Part shown: positions 34,211 to 42,309 of the stretch, piece after piece
How positions within the stretch are numbered: the first letter of the stretch is position 1
How the letters are laid out: each line of letters starts with the position of its first letter
NCBI GenBank assembly: GCA_020724865.1
Contig: DYGA01000006.1
Location: forward strand, 1-52,318
Reading direction: 5' to 3'
Length of the DNA stretch: 52,318 nucleotides
From: Candidatus Paceibacter sp.
Lineage (GTDB): Bacteria > Patescibacteria > ABY1 > S139-126
Notes under the pieces: model-generated
What the model saw: the letters and a program-made list of their open reading frames with translations, nothing else
The model's database searches: none
Told to the model about the DNA's origin: nothing
Program-made: the position numbers and the translations under genes

Positions 34211-35912
34211 TAATTTTAAAACTGACTAATTCAGCTGTATTTTCTACATGTGGTCCGCCACATAATTCTCTACTAAACCAATCATTTTCTTCGCCTACTG
34301 TATAAACTTTAACTTTTTCACCATATTTTTGTACAAATAATCCCAAAGCACCTTTTTGTTTTGCTTCAGTAACTGTCATTTCTGTCCACCACACTCTTAG
34401 ATGCTTTTTTATTTGTTCATTTACCATATCTTCAACTTGTTGAATCTCAGCTGGAGTCATTTTGGTAGGATGAGAAAAATCAAAACGTAAACGATCTTTT
34501 GTTATATTTGATCCTTTTTGGGCAACGTGGTCACCTAAAACTTTTCTTAAAGCAGCGTGTAATAAATGAGTAGCAGTATGGAGTCGCTTTACTTCTTCAC
34601 TATGGTCGGCCAATCCACCAGCGAATTTTTGTTCACTACCGACCCGGGAAAGCTCTTGATGAGCTTTTAATTTTTCATAAAATGAATCTAAATCAACCTC
34701 AACTCCCAAACGTTTAATTTCATCAATTGGATAACCATAAGTTGTATAAAGTTGGAAAGCCTCTTCGCCGCTTAACTTACCATTACTAATAAATTGTTTT
34801 ACTTTTTTTTCGCCTTCATTTAAAACTTTGTTAAATTTTTCTTCTTCAATAGAAATTTCCGAAATAATTCTTTGTTTATTTCTAAAAAGTTCCTGATAAG
34901 GATTGTTCAATGTTTCAATCACTACTTGGGCTATATCTTGTAAAAAATAACTATCAATTCCCAATTCTCTGCCTCGCCTTATTGCTGCACGTAATAATCT
35001 CCTAACCACATACCCCTGATCAACATTAGCTGGCACAACTCCTTGATCATCACCCATTATCATTACAGCTGCTCGAATGTGATCGGTAATTATTCTAACA
35101 GCTTTAATATTATTTTTAACAACTGCTAAATCTAAAACCCGATTATAAATTGGTTTTAAGGTATCAACCTGATAAACATCATGGTAATTATTTAAAACTG
35201 CAACCGTTCTTTCTAAACCCATACCTGTATCAACATTTTTCTGCTGAGCTTGAATATAATTACCTGTTTCATCTTTATAATATTGCATAAACACATCATT
35301 CCAAATTTCTACCCAATTTGTTTCATCATTGCCAGGATTGGAACCTTGTGGGGGCAAACCTTCACCTACCCAATAAAACATTTCTGTATCAGGTCCACAG
35401 GGACCAGTTTTACCCGCCGGTCCCCACCAATTATTTTTCTTTGGTAGATAGGCAATTTTATGTTTAGGCACACCTAAAGCTAGCCAAATTTTAGCAGATT
35501 CTTCATCTCGAGGTGCATCCTTATCTCCAGCAAAAACCGACACTGCTATTTTGTTTTTATCAAGTCCTAACCATTTTTCTGAAGTTAAAAATTCCCAAGA
35601 ATATTCAATTGCCTCTTGTTTAAAATAATCACCTAAAGACCAATTTCCTAACATTTCAAAAAATGTCAAATGAGTATTATCGCCCACTTCTTCTATATCG
35701 CCAGTCCTAATACATTTTTGATAATTGACCAATCTATTGCCGCTCGGGTGTTTCTCTCCCATTAAGTAAGGTACTAAAGGGTGCATCCCGGCAGTGGTAA
35801 ACAATACAGTCGGGTCATTTTCTGGAATTAATGAAGCACCATCAATAATCGTATGATTTTTGCTAACAAAAAAATCTAAATATTTTTGTCTTAATTCTTT
35901 GGTGGTTATCAT
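34152..35912 (-). CDS. alaS: Alanyl-tRNA synthetase, short form without C-Ala
   Basis: Charges tRNA-Ala. The class II catalytic core is at the N-terminus (DGASLIPENDPTVLFTTAGMHPLVPYLMG), followed by the tRNA-recognition domain. The editing domain has zinc ligands HTATH (near 447-451) and CGGPH (about 551-555). The protein stops at 586 residues right after the editing domain (SSAGVRRIKAVVGK), so the C-terminal DHHA1/C-Ala domain of the usual ~875-residue enzyme is absent. TATACT lies 12 bases upstream of the ATG. Confidence 0.96.
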   Translation of the reverse strand: MITTKELRQKYLDFFVSKNHTIIDGASLIPENDPTVLFTTAGMHPLVPYLMGEKHPSGNRLVNYQKCIRTGDIEEVGDNTHLTFFEMLGNWSLGDYFKQEAIEYSWEFLTSEKWLGLDKNKIAVSVFAGDKDAPRDEESAKIWLALGVPKHKIAYLPKKNNWWGPAGKTGPCGPDTEMFYWVGEGLPPQGSNPGNDETNWVEIWNDVFMQYYKDETGNYIQAQQKNVDTGMGLERTVAVLNNYHDVYQVDTLKPIYNRVLDLAVVKNNIKAVRIITDHIRAAVMIMGDDQGVVPANVDQGYVVRRLLRAAIRRGRELGIDSYFLQDIAQVVIETLNNPYQELFRNKQRIISEISIEEEKFNKVLNEGEKKVKQFISNGKLSGEEAFQLYTTYGYPIDEIKRLGVEVDLDSFYEKLKAHQELSRVGSEQKFAGGLADHSEEVKRLHTATHLLHAALRKVLGDHVAQKGSNITKDRLRFDFSHPTKMTPAEIQQVEDMVNEQIKKHLRVWWTEMTVTEAKQKGALGLFVQKYGEKVKVYTVGEENDWFSRELCGGPHVENTAELVSFKIIKEEASSAGVRRIKAVVGK

Positions 35913-35924
35913 ATTTTCTACAAA

Positions 35925-35930
35925 AGTATA
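35925..35930 (-). promoter_or_regulatory. Likely -10 box of alaS
   Basis: Minus-strand TATACT, 12 bases before the ATG at 35912. It predicts a leader of only about six bases. No clear -35 is seen. Confidence 0.4.
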
Positions 35931-35978
35931 TAAGTATATGTGATTATAAATATAAATTACATTTAAAGCAAATTATAA

Positions 35979-37058
35979 CTATTGTATAATTCCCCCTCCT
36001 AAACAAACATCGCCCTGATAAAAAACCACACTTTGTCCTGGGGTTACTGCTCGTTGCGGTTCTTTAAATTGAACTGTTAATAATTTATTATTTTTATCTA
36101 AATAATCAATGATTGCTTCCTGGTCGGCTTGACGATAACGGATTTTCGCTTTTACTGTCAAAGGAAATTTTGTTTGTTTAACTAACCAATTAATATTACT
36201 GGCCACTAATTCTTTTTTATAAAGTTTTGGATGATGAGCTCCTTTAACCACATACAAAATATTCTTTTTCATATCTTTATCTACTACATACAAAGGCAAA
36301 CCCGTACCTCCAACCTTTATTCCCCGCCGTTGGCCAATCGTATACCAAGCCAATCCTTCATGGCGGCCAATAACTTTTTTACTTTCGGCATCAATAATAT
36401 CACCTGGCGTTGCTTTGATGTATTGGGATAAAAAAAGCCGTAAATCAACCTCACCAATAAAACAAATCCCTTGGGAATCGGGTTTATCTTTGGTAGGCAA
36501 TTTCATTTGTCTAGCTAGATTTCTAATTTCTGACTTAGTATAATCACCCACAGGAAATAAAACATGTTCTAATACTTGAGGGTTAATTCCGTATAAAAAA
36601 TATGATTGGTCTTTATTTTGATCTTTACCTTTTAATAATTGTACGCCAGACTTAATCCTTTTAATCCGAGCGTAATGACCAGTAGCAATATAATCTACGC
36701 CTAGAGATAGAGCTTGCTCAAAAAAAAGTTTAAATTTAATTTCTGAATTACATAAAATATCTGGATTGGGTGTACGACCAACTTTATATTCAGAAAAAAA
36801 ATAATCAATAACTTGACGTTTATACTGTTGTTCAAAATTAAAAACTTCTAATGGTATATTTAATTTTTCTGCTACTGCCTGGGCATCGGCTAAATCTTTC
36901 TGCCAAGGACAATCATCAAGAACTGCAAAATTATCTGACCAATTTTTCATAAATACCCCGATAACTTCATAACCTTGCTGTAATAATAAAGCAGCGGCCA
37001 CTGAGGAATCAACGCCGCCGGACATACCAACTATTACTTTTCTTTTAGGCTTAGACAT
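35979..37058 (-). CDS. mnmA: tRNA-specific 2-thiouridylase
   Basis: Adds the 2-thio group to wobble U34 of tRNA-Lys, Glu and Gln. The ATP-pyrophosphatase loop GMSGGVDSS lies at 11-19. Catalytic cysteines are in PDILCNSEIKF and DSQGICFIGE, with YAR and GQRRGI motifs between and after them. The 359 residues are typical. It follows uppP by 12 bases. Confidence 0.97.
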   Translation of the reverse strand: MSKPKRKVIVGMSGGVDSSVAAALLLQQGYEVIGVFMKNWSDNFAVLDDCPWQKDLADAQAVAEKLNIPLEVFNFEQQYKRQVIDYFFSEYKVGRTPNPDILCNSEIKFKLFFEQALSLGVDYIATGHYARIKRIKSGVQLLKGKDQNKDQSYFLYGINPQVLEHVLFPVGDYTKSEIRNLARQMKLPTKDKPDSQGICFIGEVDLRLFLSQYIKATPGDIIDAESKKVIGRHEGLAWYTIGQRRGIKVGGTGLPLYVVDKDMKKNILYVVKGAHHPKLYKKELVASNINWLVKQTKFPLTVKAKIRYRQADQEAIIDYLDKNNKLLTVQFKEPQRAVTPGQSVVFYQGDVCLGGGIIQ

Positions 37059-37070
37059 TAAAATAAATTG

Positions 37071-37871
37071 TTAGACTAAGTAATTAAAAATAAAAAGTAT
37101 AAAACCAAGGATTAATCGATACCAAACAAATATTTTTAAATTTTTGTTAGTTAAAATTTTTAAAAACCAAGCGATGGCAAAATAACCAGAAATAAAACTG
37201 GTCAAAAACCCAATACTTATATTGAGTATAATAAATTCTTCTGGTTGTTTTATAAGTTCTATTAAATTTAATAGTCCGGCAGCAGCAATTAAAGGTATAC
37301 TCATAATAAAACTAAATCGAGCAGCCAAACTCCTAGATAGAGACTGAAACAAACCAGCTGTGATTGTAATACCACTGCGAGACGTTCCGGGAAGTAAACT
37401 TAAAACTTGAGCCAAACCAATTATCAAACCTTGTTTCCAATTCAGTTCCGATAAATCTATTAGTTGATTTTGTTTTTTTTCTATATAATTATCGGCCCAC
37501 CACATTATCAGCGCCCAAAAAACTAAATTAAAAAGTACCAATCCGGGCAACCTTAAATCATTACTAATAAAATCTTTTGCCAAAAAACCAACTAATCCTG
37601 CTGGCATAATACTTAATAAAATTATTAATAAAACTTTTTTGTTCAACTTATCATTTTTATCAAACAAACCTGTAAATAAAGAAAAGATATCTTTTCTAAA
37701 ATAAATCAAAACAGCTAATAATGTGCCTAGATGCAAAAAAGCATCAAAAGCTAAACCAAAATCAGATAAATTAGTAAATTTTTGTAACAAAAGCAAATGC
37801 CCTGATGAAGAAATAGGTAAAAATTCTGTTAACCCTTGAACTAAACCTAAAATTGCTGTTTCCCACCACAT
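37071..37871 (-). CDS. uppP: Undecaprenyl-diphosphatase
   Basis: Recycles undecaprenyl diphosphate to the monophosphate lipid carrier used for peptidoglycan and surface glycans. Signature motifs GLTEFLPISSSGHLLLL near the N-terminus and LPGTSRSGITIT in the middle are intact. About eight membrane segments over 266 residues. A TATAAT box lies eight bases before the ATG. It supports both the mre/PBP2 and glycan clusters in this window. Confidence 0.97.
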   Translation of the reverse strand: MWWETAILGLVQGLTEFLPISSSGHLLLLQKFTNLSDFGLAFDAFLHLGTLLAVLIYFRKDIFSLFTGLFDKNDKLNKKVLLIILLSIMPAGLVGFLAKDFISNDLRLPGLVLFNLVFWALIMWWADNYIEKKQNQLIDLSELNWKQGLIIGLAQVLSLLPGTSRSGITITAGLFQSLSRSLAARFSFIMSIPLIAAAGLLNLIELIKQPEEFIILNISIGFLTSFISGYFAIAWFLKILTNKNLKIFVWYRLILGFILFIFNYLV

Positions 37872-37879
37872 ACGATAAA

Positions 37880-37885
37880 ATTATA
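37880..37885 (-). promoter_or_regulatory. -10 box of uppP-mnmA, near-leaderless
   Basis: Minus-strand TATAAT, eight bases before the ATG at 37871, predicting almost no leader. A second TATAAT lies at 37894-37899. Confidence 0.55.
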
Positions 37886-37928
37886 AATTAAAAATTATAA
37901 ATGTGTTGCAATTTAAGATTATTTTAGA

Positions 37929-39428
37929 TTATTTTATTTCCACTATGCTATTTTTTTCTAAAGCTTTAAGAGCTAAATTAATTCTATCCTGACTTTGGGC
38001 ATAAAGTGTAAATAATTTATCTTTGACTCTTACTTTATCTCGATAATGAACATGCATATGAATTCCGGCTATTTTATCAGTAGGCGCACCTAAGTTGACA
38101 CAGATCTCATTTATCGCTCTGTTGTTTATGAAAATAACTCGTCCACTTTTTTTGGCGTGAATTTCGTAATTTAAAGCGCCTAAAGCTACTTCGTCCGAAT
38201 CAATTTCTGGATTGCCACCTTGAGCTTCTATAATTTTTTTCATTTGTCTATCCGCATCACCACTGGCCAGTTGTCTTTGAGCAATCTTTGCTCCCCGGCC
38301 AACTTTACAATAATCAGCTAATTCTAATAAATAACCTGCCAATTTAACAGCCTTATTTTCTAAATCAATTGGTCGTAAATCCTTTTGTTGTAAAACTCTC
38401 AGTACATCTCTTGCTTCCAAAGCAGGACCAATGCCACGACCAACCGGCTCGTAAGAAGGAGTTCTTATAACTTTTATTTTCATGCCAAATTTTTTACCTA
38501 AAAAAATAAATTTTTTTTCAATTTCATCAGCAAATTTATTCTTAGGTATTTTTGTGGTTGGGCCGACGGGTAAATCAAGAACTAAATAATCTACACCCAT
38601 AGCGACTTTTTTTGCCATAATAGATACGATCATTTTATCGTATGGCTCAATTCCTAATGGTCTAGTAAGACGAACAATTTTGTCATCAGCTGGAGCCAGA
38701 TTAACACCACCTCCCCATACCATACAGGCGTGCACTTTTTTAACTATTTTTTTTATTTCTGACATAGAAAAAGTAACTGGTGCTAAAACTTCCATTGTAT
38801 CAGCCGTTCCTGAAGGTGAAGTTATGGCTCGACTAGAAGTTTTAGGAATATAAAGACCCAGTGAAGAAACAATTGGAACTACTATCATAGTAGTTCTGTT
38901 ACCAGGCAATCCGCCAACCGAATGTTTATCAACTGCCGGAACATTTAAATTTAACATCTCGCCAGTTTCAGCAACAGCTTTGGAAGTATAATATAATTCA
39001 TCTAATGTATAATCACGTAAATAACTTGAAGCAACATAATAAGTGGTTTCAATTTCCGATAATCTATCGTCAACAATGTCTTTAATAATTGAATATATTT
39101 CTTGATAATCAAGTTTTTTTCCAAATAACTTTTTTCTAATTGCTTGGATAGATGGCGGACGAGAAACAATTTCAACTTCAACAACATCATTTTTTATTTG
39201 TATATCTTTTTTATTCCATAATTCTTTAAATAAACCTATTTCTCCTGGTTTTACCTTTGAGGCTGTAGTTCTAACCTCAGCAATTCGTTTTAATTTATTA
39301 TTCCAAGTCAATTGAATTCTATCACCAGGTATTACCCCATAAAATTCAGCTTCTTTTTCATTTATTACAACTACAGGTTCATTGCCAGTTGAAAAATCAA
39401 GTTTTTTTAATTTAAGAAAAAAAGACAT
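37929..39428 (-). CDS. AMP phosphorylase (archaeal DeoA-like)
   Basis: Cleaves AMP (or other NMPs) with phosphate to give the free base and ribose-1,5-bisphosphate. The extra N-terminal domain of ~85 residues, the phosphate-binding KHSVGGLPGNRTTMIVVPIVSS region, TSSRAITSPSGTADTMEVL and a total of 499 residues separate it from ordinary thymidine phosphorylase (~440). It lies 67 bases downstream of RuBisCO. Together with the R15P isomerase it supplies RuBP to RuBisCO. Confidence 0.94.
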   Translation of the reverse strand: MSFFLKLKKLDFSTGNEPVVVINEKEAEFYGVIPGDRIQLTWNNKLKRIAEVRTTASKVKPGEIGLFKELWNKKDIQIKNDVVEVEIVSRPPSIQAIRKKLFGKKLDYQEIYSIIKDIVDDRLSEIETTYYVASSYLRDYTLDELYYTSKAVAETGEMLNLNVPAVDKHSVGGLPGNRTTMIVVPIVSSLGLYIPKTSSRAITSPSGTADTMEVLAPVTFSMSEIKKIVKKVHACMVWGGGVNLAPADDKIVRLTRPLGIEPYDKMIVSIMAKKVAMGVDYLVLDLPVGPTTKIPKNKFADEIEKKFIFLGKKFGMKIKVIRTPSYEPVGRGIGPALEARDVLRVLQQKDLRPIDLENKAVKLAGYLLELADYCKVGRGAKIAQRQLASGDADRQMKKIIEAQGGNPEIDSDEVALGALNYEIHAKKSGRVIFINNRAINEICVNLGAPTDKIAGIHMHVHYRDKVRVKDKLFTLYAQSQDRINLALKALEKNSIVEIK

Positions 39429-39495
39429 ACAAAAAAATTGTTAATTTTAATTTTATTTACCTATCATTAAGCAAGAATTTTAAAAAAATCTAATA

Positions 39496-40788
39496 TTAAT
39501 TCTTAACTTCAGACCAATATTCAAGAGCAGTTTTAAGTTCTGGTCTATTTTTTGCATAAATTTGAAGATCAACTCCCAAAGATGCTGCTTCAACTGCATC
39601 GCGAGCAGCAACTGCTCCGGCAAAAGAACCGTCGGGATGACCATGAATACCACCACCGAAATTTATAATTAAATTTCTGCCTAAGATTTTGATCAATTCA
39701 GCAGCCAAACCCGGATGAAGTCCGCCAGAAGCAATCGGCATTACTGGTTTAAGTTTTGACCAATTTTCTCTTAAATAATCAATTTCCCCAGCGTCCTCTC
39801 GTAAAAAATCATTCAATGTATCTACTTCATGGGCCGTACCTTCCATTTTACCAACTACAGTTCCAGTATGTAATTGGTCAATACCTGCCAAACGTGCTAG
39901 TTTGGCTAAAATTAACATACTCATTCCTTGAGTGGAGTCTTTAGTAAACATACTATGACCGGCTCTATGACCATGTAAAATCAAACCTAAATTTTGTTTA
40001 CGTAACGCTTGTACTGCCGACCAACCCATGGCCACAATATCTACCATTACCACTCTACCGCCTTTTCTTTTAACATAACGAGCCCTTTCTAAAGCAATAT
40101 CATAAGGAGCCGTAATATTGAAAACAAAAACCTTTTTTTCCCCAGTTTCTTTTTCAACTTTCTTTCTGGTGGCGATTAACTTATCAACTCGTTCATAAAA
40201 ATTATTAAATAACATTGAAGTTAAATTTTCATCATCTTTAATAACGTCAACTCCCCCGCGCCAAGTTTCATATGCTACCGCTGCTGTTTCATCTACGCTT
40301 AAACCAACTTTAGGTTTGATAATGCTTCCCACTAAAGCCCGATTTTTTATATTCATAATTTTTCTAATACCAGCAATACCATGATAAGGGCCTAAACAGG
40401 AGTTAATATATTTCTTAGGGAAAGCAATATCCTCCAAACGCAAACGTTCAACTATCTTCATACTAAAAATATTACCACCTAAAAACGATAATAACTGTGG
40501 CAGATTTCCGATTTCAGATAAAGCTAAGGGATAAGCGATTTTAATAAATTTACGTTTTTTATCAACTTCATAAACATGTGGTTTTAATTTTTCTTTCGTA
40601 GATTCAGATAAAGTTTCTAAATGGGTCCAAGTGCCAATTGATGATTCTCCGGCTATGGCTTCAGCCACAGTTTCAAAACTATGACCTGCAGCAGGCTCAA
40701 CATGATAAATTACTAAAAATTCTTTATCTAAATTTGGTACATATTTAGGATTGATAAATCCGACATAAGAAGTTTTAAATTTTTTCAT
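39496..40788 (-). CDS. rbcL: RuBisCO large subunit, form III-like (III or II/III)
   Basis: Carboxylates RuBP to two 3-phosphoglycerates. All key residues are present by alignment to the plant enzyme: ESSIGTWT (48-55), KPK with Lys158 and Lys160, carbamylated Lys184 in IKDDE with Asp186 and Glu187, HGHRAGH (His274, Arg275, His278), His307, loop-6 Lys314 in VVGKMEG, Ser354 and NFGGGIHGH. It is therefore a real RuBisCO and not a RuBisCO-like protein. No small-subunit gene is present. Length is 430. Its ATG overlaps the HAD hydrolase stop by four bases. The form II/III versus III assignment needs a tree. Confidence 0.95.
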   Translation of the reverse strand: MKKFKTSYVGFINPKYVPNLDKEFLVIYHVEPAAGHSFETVAEAIAGESSIGTWTHLETLSESTKEKLKPHVYEVDKKRKFIKIAYPLALSEIGNLPQLLSFLGGNIFSMKIVERLRLEDIAFPKKYINSCLGPYHGIAGIRKIMNIKNRALVGSIIKPKVGLSVDETAAVAYETWRGGVDVIKDDENLTSMLFNNFYERVDKLIATRKKVEKETGEKKVFVFNITAPYDIALERARYVKRKGGRVVMVDIVAMGWSAVQALRKQNLGLILHGHRAGHSMFTKDSTQGMSMLILAKLARLAGIDQLHTGTVVGKMEGTAHEVDTLNDFLREDAGEIDYLRENWSKLKPVMPIASGGLHPGLAAELIKILGRNLIINFGGGIHGHPDGSFAGAVAARDAVEAASLGVDLQIYAKNRPELKTALEYWSEVKN

Positions 40789-41402
40789 ATGATTTTTATT
40801 AATTGTTTTAAATTATTAATTTTATAATCAACACTGGTAGGGTTAATATCAGTATTATCACGATCGCACCAGCAGGTTATAAAACCCAACGATTTTGCTG
40901 CTCTAATATTAATTATATTATCATCTATAAATAAAGTTTGCGATGATATTAATTTATATTTTTTAGTTAAAATTTTAAAAATTTTTTTATCTGGTTTGCG
41001 CGTCCCCGTCTGCCAAGAATAAAGTTGTCCAGAAAAATATTTATTAAAATTAAATTTTTTGTTTAAAAAATCTGACCATTCCCGAGGAATATTAGATAAA
41101 ATAAATAATTTTTTATTTTGCTTTTGTAAATATTTGATAACATCATAAAAATTTTTATCTAATTTGTGCCGACTTAAAAATTTTTTTTCTAAATCAAAAT
41201 TTTGTGCACCAATTTGTGGCCAAAAATCTTCTCGACTAATTTTATTAACCGCATAAAAATGGTATATTTTGCGGCTATAGCGATGGGTTTTGTGTTGCGG
41301 AAATATCGGAAAAAGCAAATCTTTTATATTATGACCAGAAGTAATTATAACTCCATAAATGTCAAAAACAATAAAATTTATTTTATAATTGCCTACAACC
41401 AT
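40785..41402 (-). CDS. HAD-superfamily hydrolase between RuBisCO and R15P isomerase
   Basis: 205 residues with motif I FIVFDIYGV (nucleophile Asp14), motif II LFILSNIPREW, a lysine in TRKPDKKIF and motif IV LFIDDNIINIRAAKSLGF. The residue two after the nucleophile is Tyr (DxY), as in haloacid-dehalogenase-type members, where phosphatases usually have a second Asp. It overlaps the isomerase by 10 bases and RuBisCO by four, so it is translationally locked to the pathway. Candidate roles are removing 2-phosphoglycolate or a sugar-phosphate by-product. This is inference; the substrate is unknown. Confidence 0.82.
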   Translation of the reverse strand: MVVGNYKINFIVFDIYGVIITSGHNIKDLLFPIFPQHKTHRYSRKIYHFYAVNKISREDFWPQIGAQNFDLEKKFLSRHKLDKNFYDVIKYLQKQNKKLFILSNIPREWSDFLNKKFNFNKYFSGQLYSWQTGTRKPDKKIFKILTKKYKLISSQTLFIDDNIINIRAAKSLGFITCWCDRDNTDINPTSVDYKINNLKQLIKII

Positions 41403-42307
41403 GGATATCTTTTTCTTACTTGGGCATTTACTTGTTGAGGTTTGATTATTCCAGTTTCACAAATAATCCCGGTAATAAACTTTGCTGGCACCCGATCAAA
41501 AGCAAAATTTAAAATTTCAACTCCTAAAGGTTTATTTGGCCAAACTTCTTCAGCAGAACGAATTTCTATTTTTATATTATTTTTTTTGTCATATTTCAAA
41601 AGACTAGTAGCTACAAAAAAAGGTATTTTGTTAAGATAACAACTGGCAGCTATATCATAAGTTCCAATTTTATTGATAATGCTTCCATCCGGTTTTATTG
41701 CATCAGCTCCAACTATAACTACATCGATCATTAAATCTTTACCTGAATAAGGTGAAATTAAAAATCCACTGGCACTGTCAGTAATTTGAGTTACTTTTAT
41801 CCCTGATTTGATTAAATTTTTAACTGTTAATCTACCCTGAAAAAGTGGTCTGGTTTCATCAGCAAAAATTCTAATATTTTTTTTCCGTTTATAAACAGCT
41901 TGGATAATTTTAACAACTGTAGACGAATGACAATGGGTTAAAATATTATTATATTTTTTTATAGCTTTGACACCATTGGTGATAATTTTTTTCTCATTTT
42001 GTAAAATATAATTTTGGTATTCCAATAAAGCGTTCTTAATATTGGGGATAAAATTATCTTTATTTTTTAAATTATCTTTATTTTTTAAAAAAAAATATAA
42101 ATTTTGGGCATAAGGCTCGGTTGGCCTGATATTTACCAATTCTTTTGTTAGCTTAAAAAAATTTTTTCTCAGCTGCTGAATATTTTTTGGTGATGCTTTT
42201 TTCAAAAAAAATTGCAGCAAAGAGATAATTGCTAAAACAATATTCGTCGCTCCTTGTATTTTTAAATTTTTTATATCCAATTTAACTTTTTTTATTTTAT
42301 TTTTCAT
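41393..42307 (-). CDS. Ribose-1,5-bisphosphate isomerase (eIF2B-like family)
   Basis: Converts ribose-1,5-bisphosphate into RuBP for RuBisCO. Family motifs: THCHSSTVVKII with the likely catalytic Cys126, FADETRPLFQGRLT, IVGADAIKPDGSIINKIGTYDIA with Asp202, and FFVATSLLKYD. These match the eIF2B-related isomerases; a methylthioribose-1-phosphate isomerase is less likely given the neighbours. Residues 74-85 are an exact tandem duplication (LKNKDN twice). At 304 residues it has normal length. It starts two bases after the split ATPase gene. Confidence 0.92.
   Translation of the reverse strand: MKNKIKKVKLDIKNLKIQGATNIVLAIISLLQFFLKKASPKNIQQLRKNFFKLTKELVNIRPTEPYAQNLYFFLKNKDNLKNKDNFIPNIKNALLEYQNYILQNEKKIITNGVKAIKKYNNILTHCHSSTVVKIIQAVYKRKKNIRIFADETRPLFQGRLTVKNLIKSGIKVTQITDSASGFLISPYSGKDLMIDVVIVGADAIKPDGSIINKIGTYDIAASCYLNKIPFFVATSLLKYDKKNNIKIEIRSAEEVWPNKPLGVEILNFAFDRVPAKFITGIICETGIIKPQQVNAQVRKRYPWL
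42051..42086. repeat. 18-bp tandem duplication inside the isomerase gene
   Basis: The 18-base unit at 42051-42068 is repeated exactly at 42069-42086, in frame, giving LKNKDNLKNKDN in the protein. It lies in the N-terminal helical part, away from the catalytic motifs. Confidence 0.9.
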
Positions 42308-42309
42308 GA

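Noticed and set aside
39496..40788. RuBisCO-like protein (form IV, methionine salvage) interpretation
   Set aside because: All catalytic and carbamylation residues checked are present and the neighbours belong to the AMP pathway.
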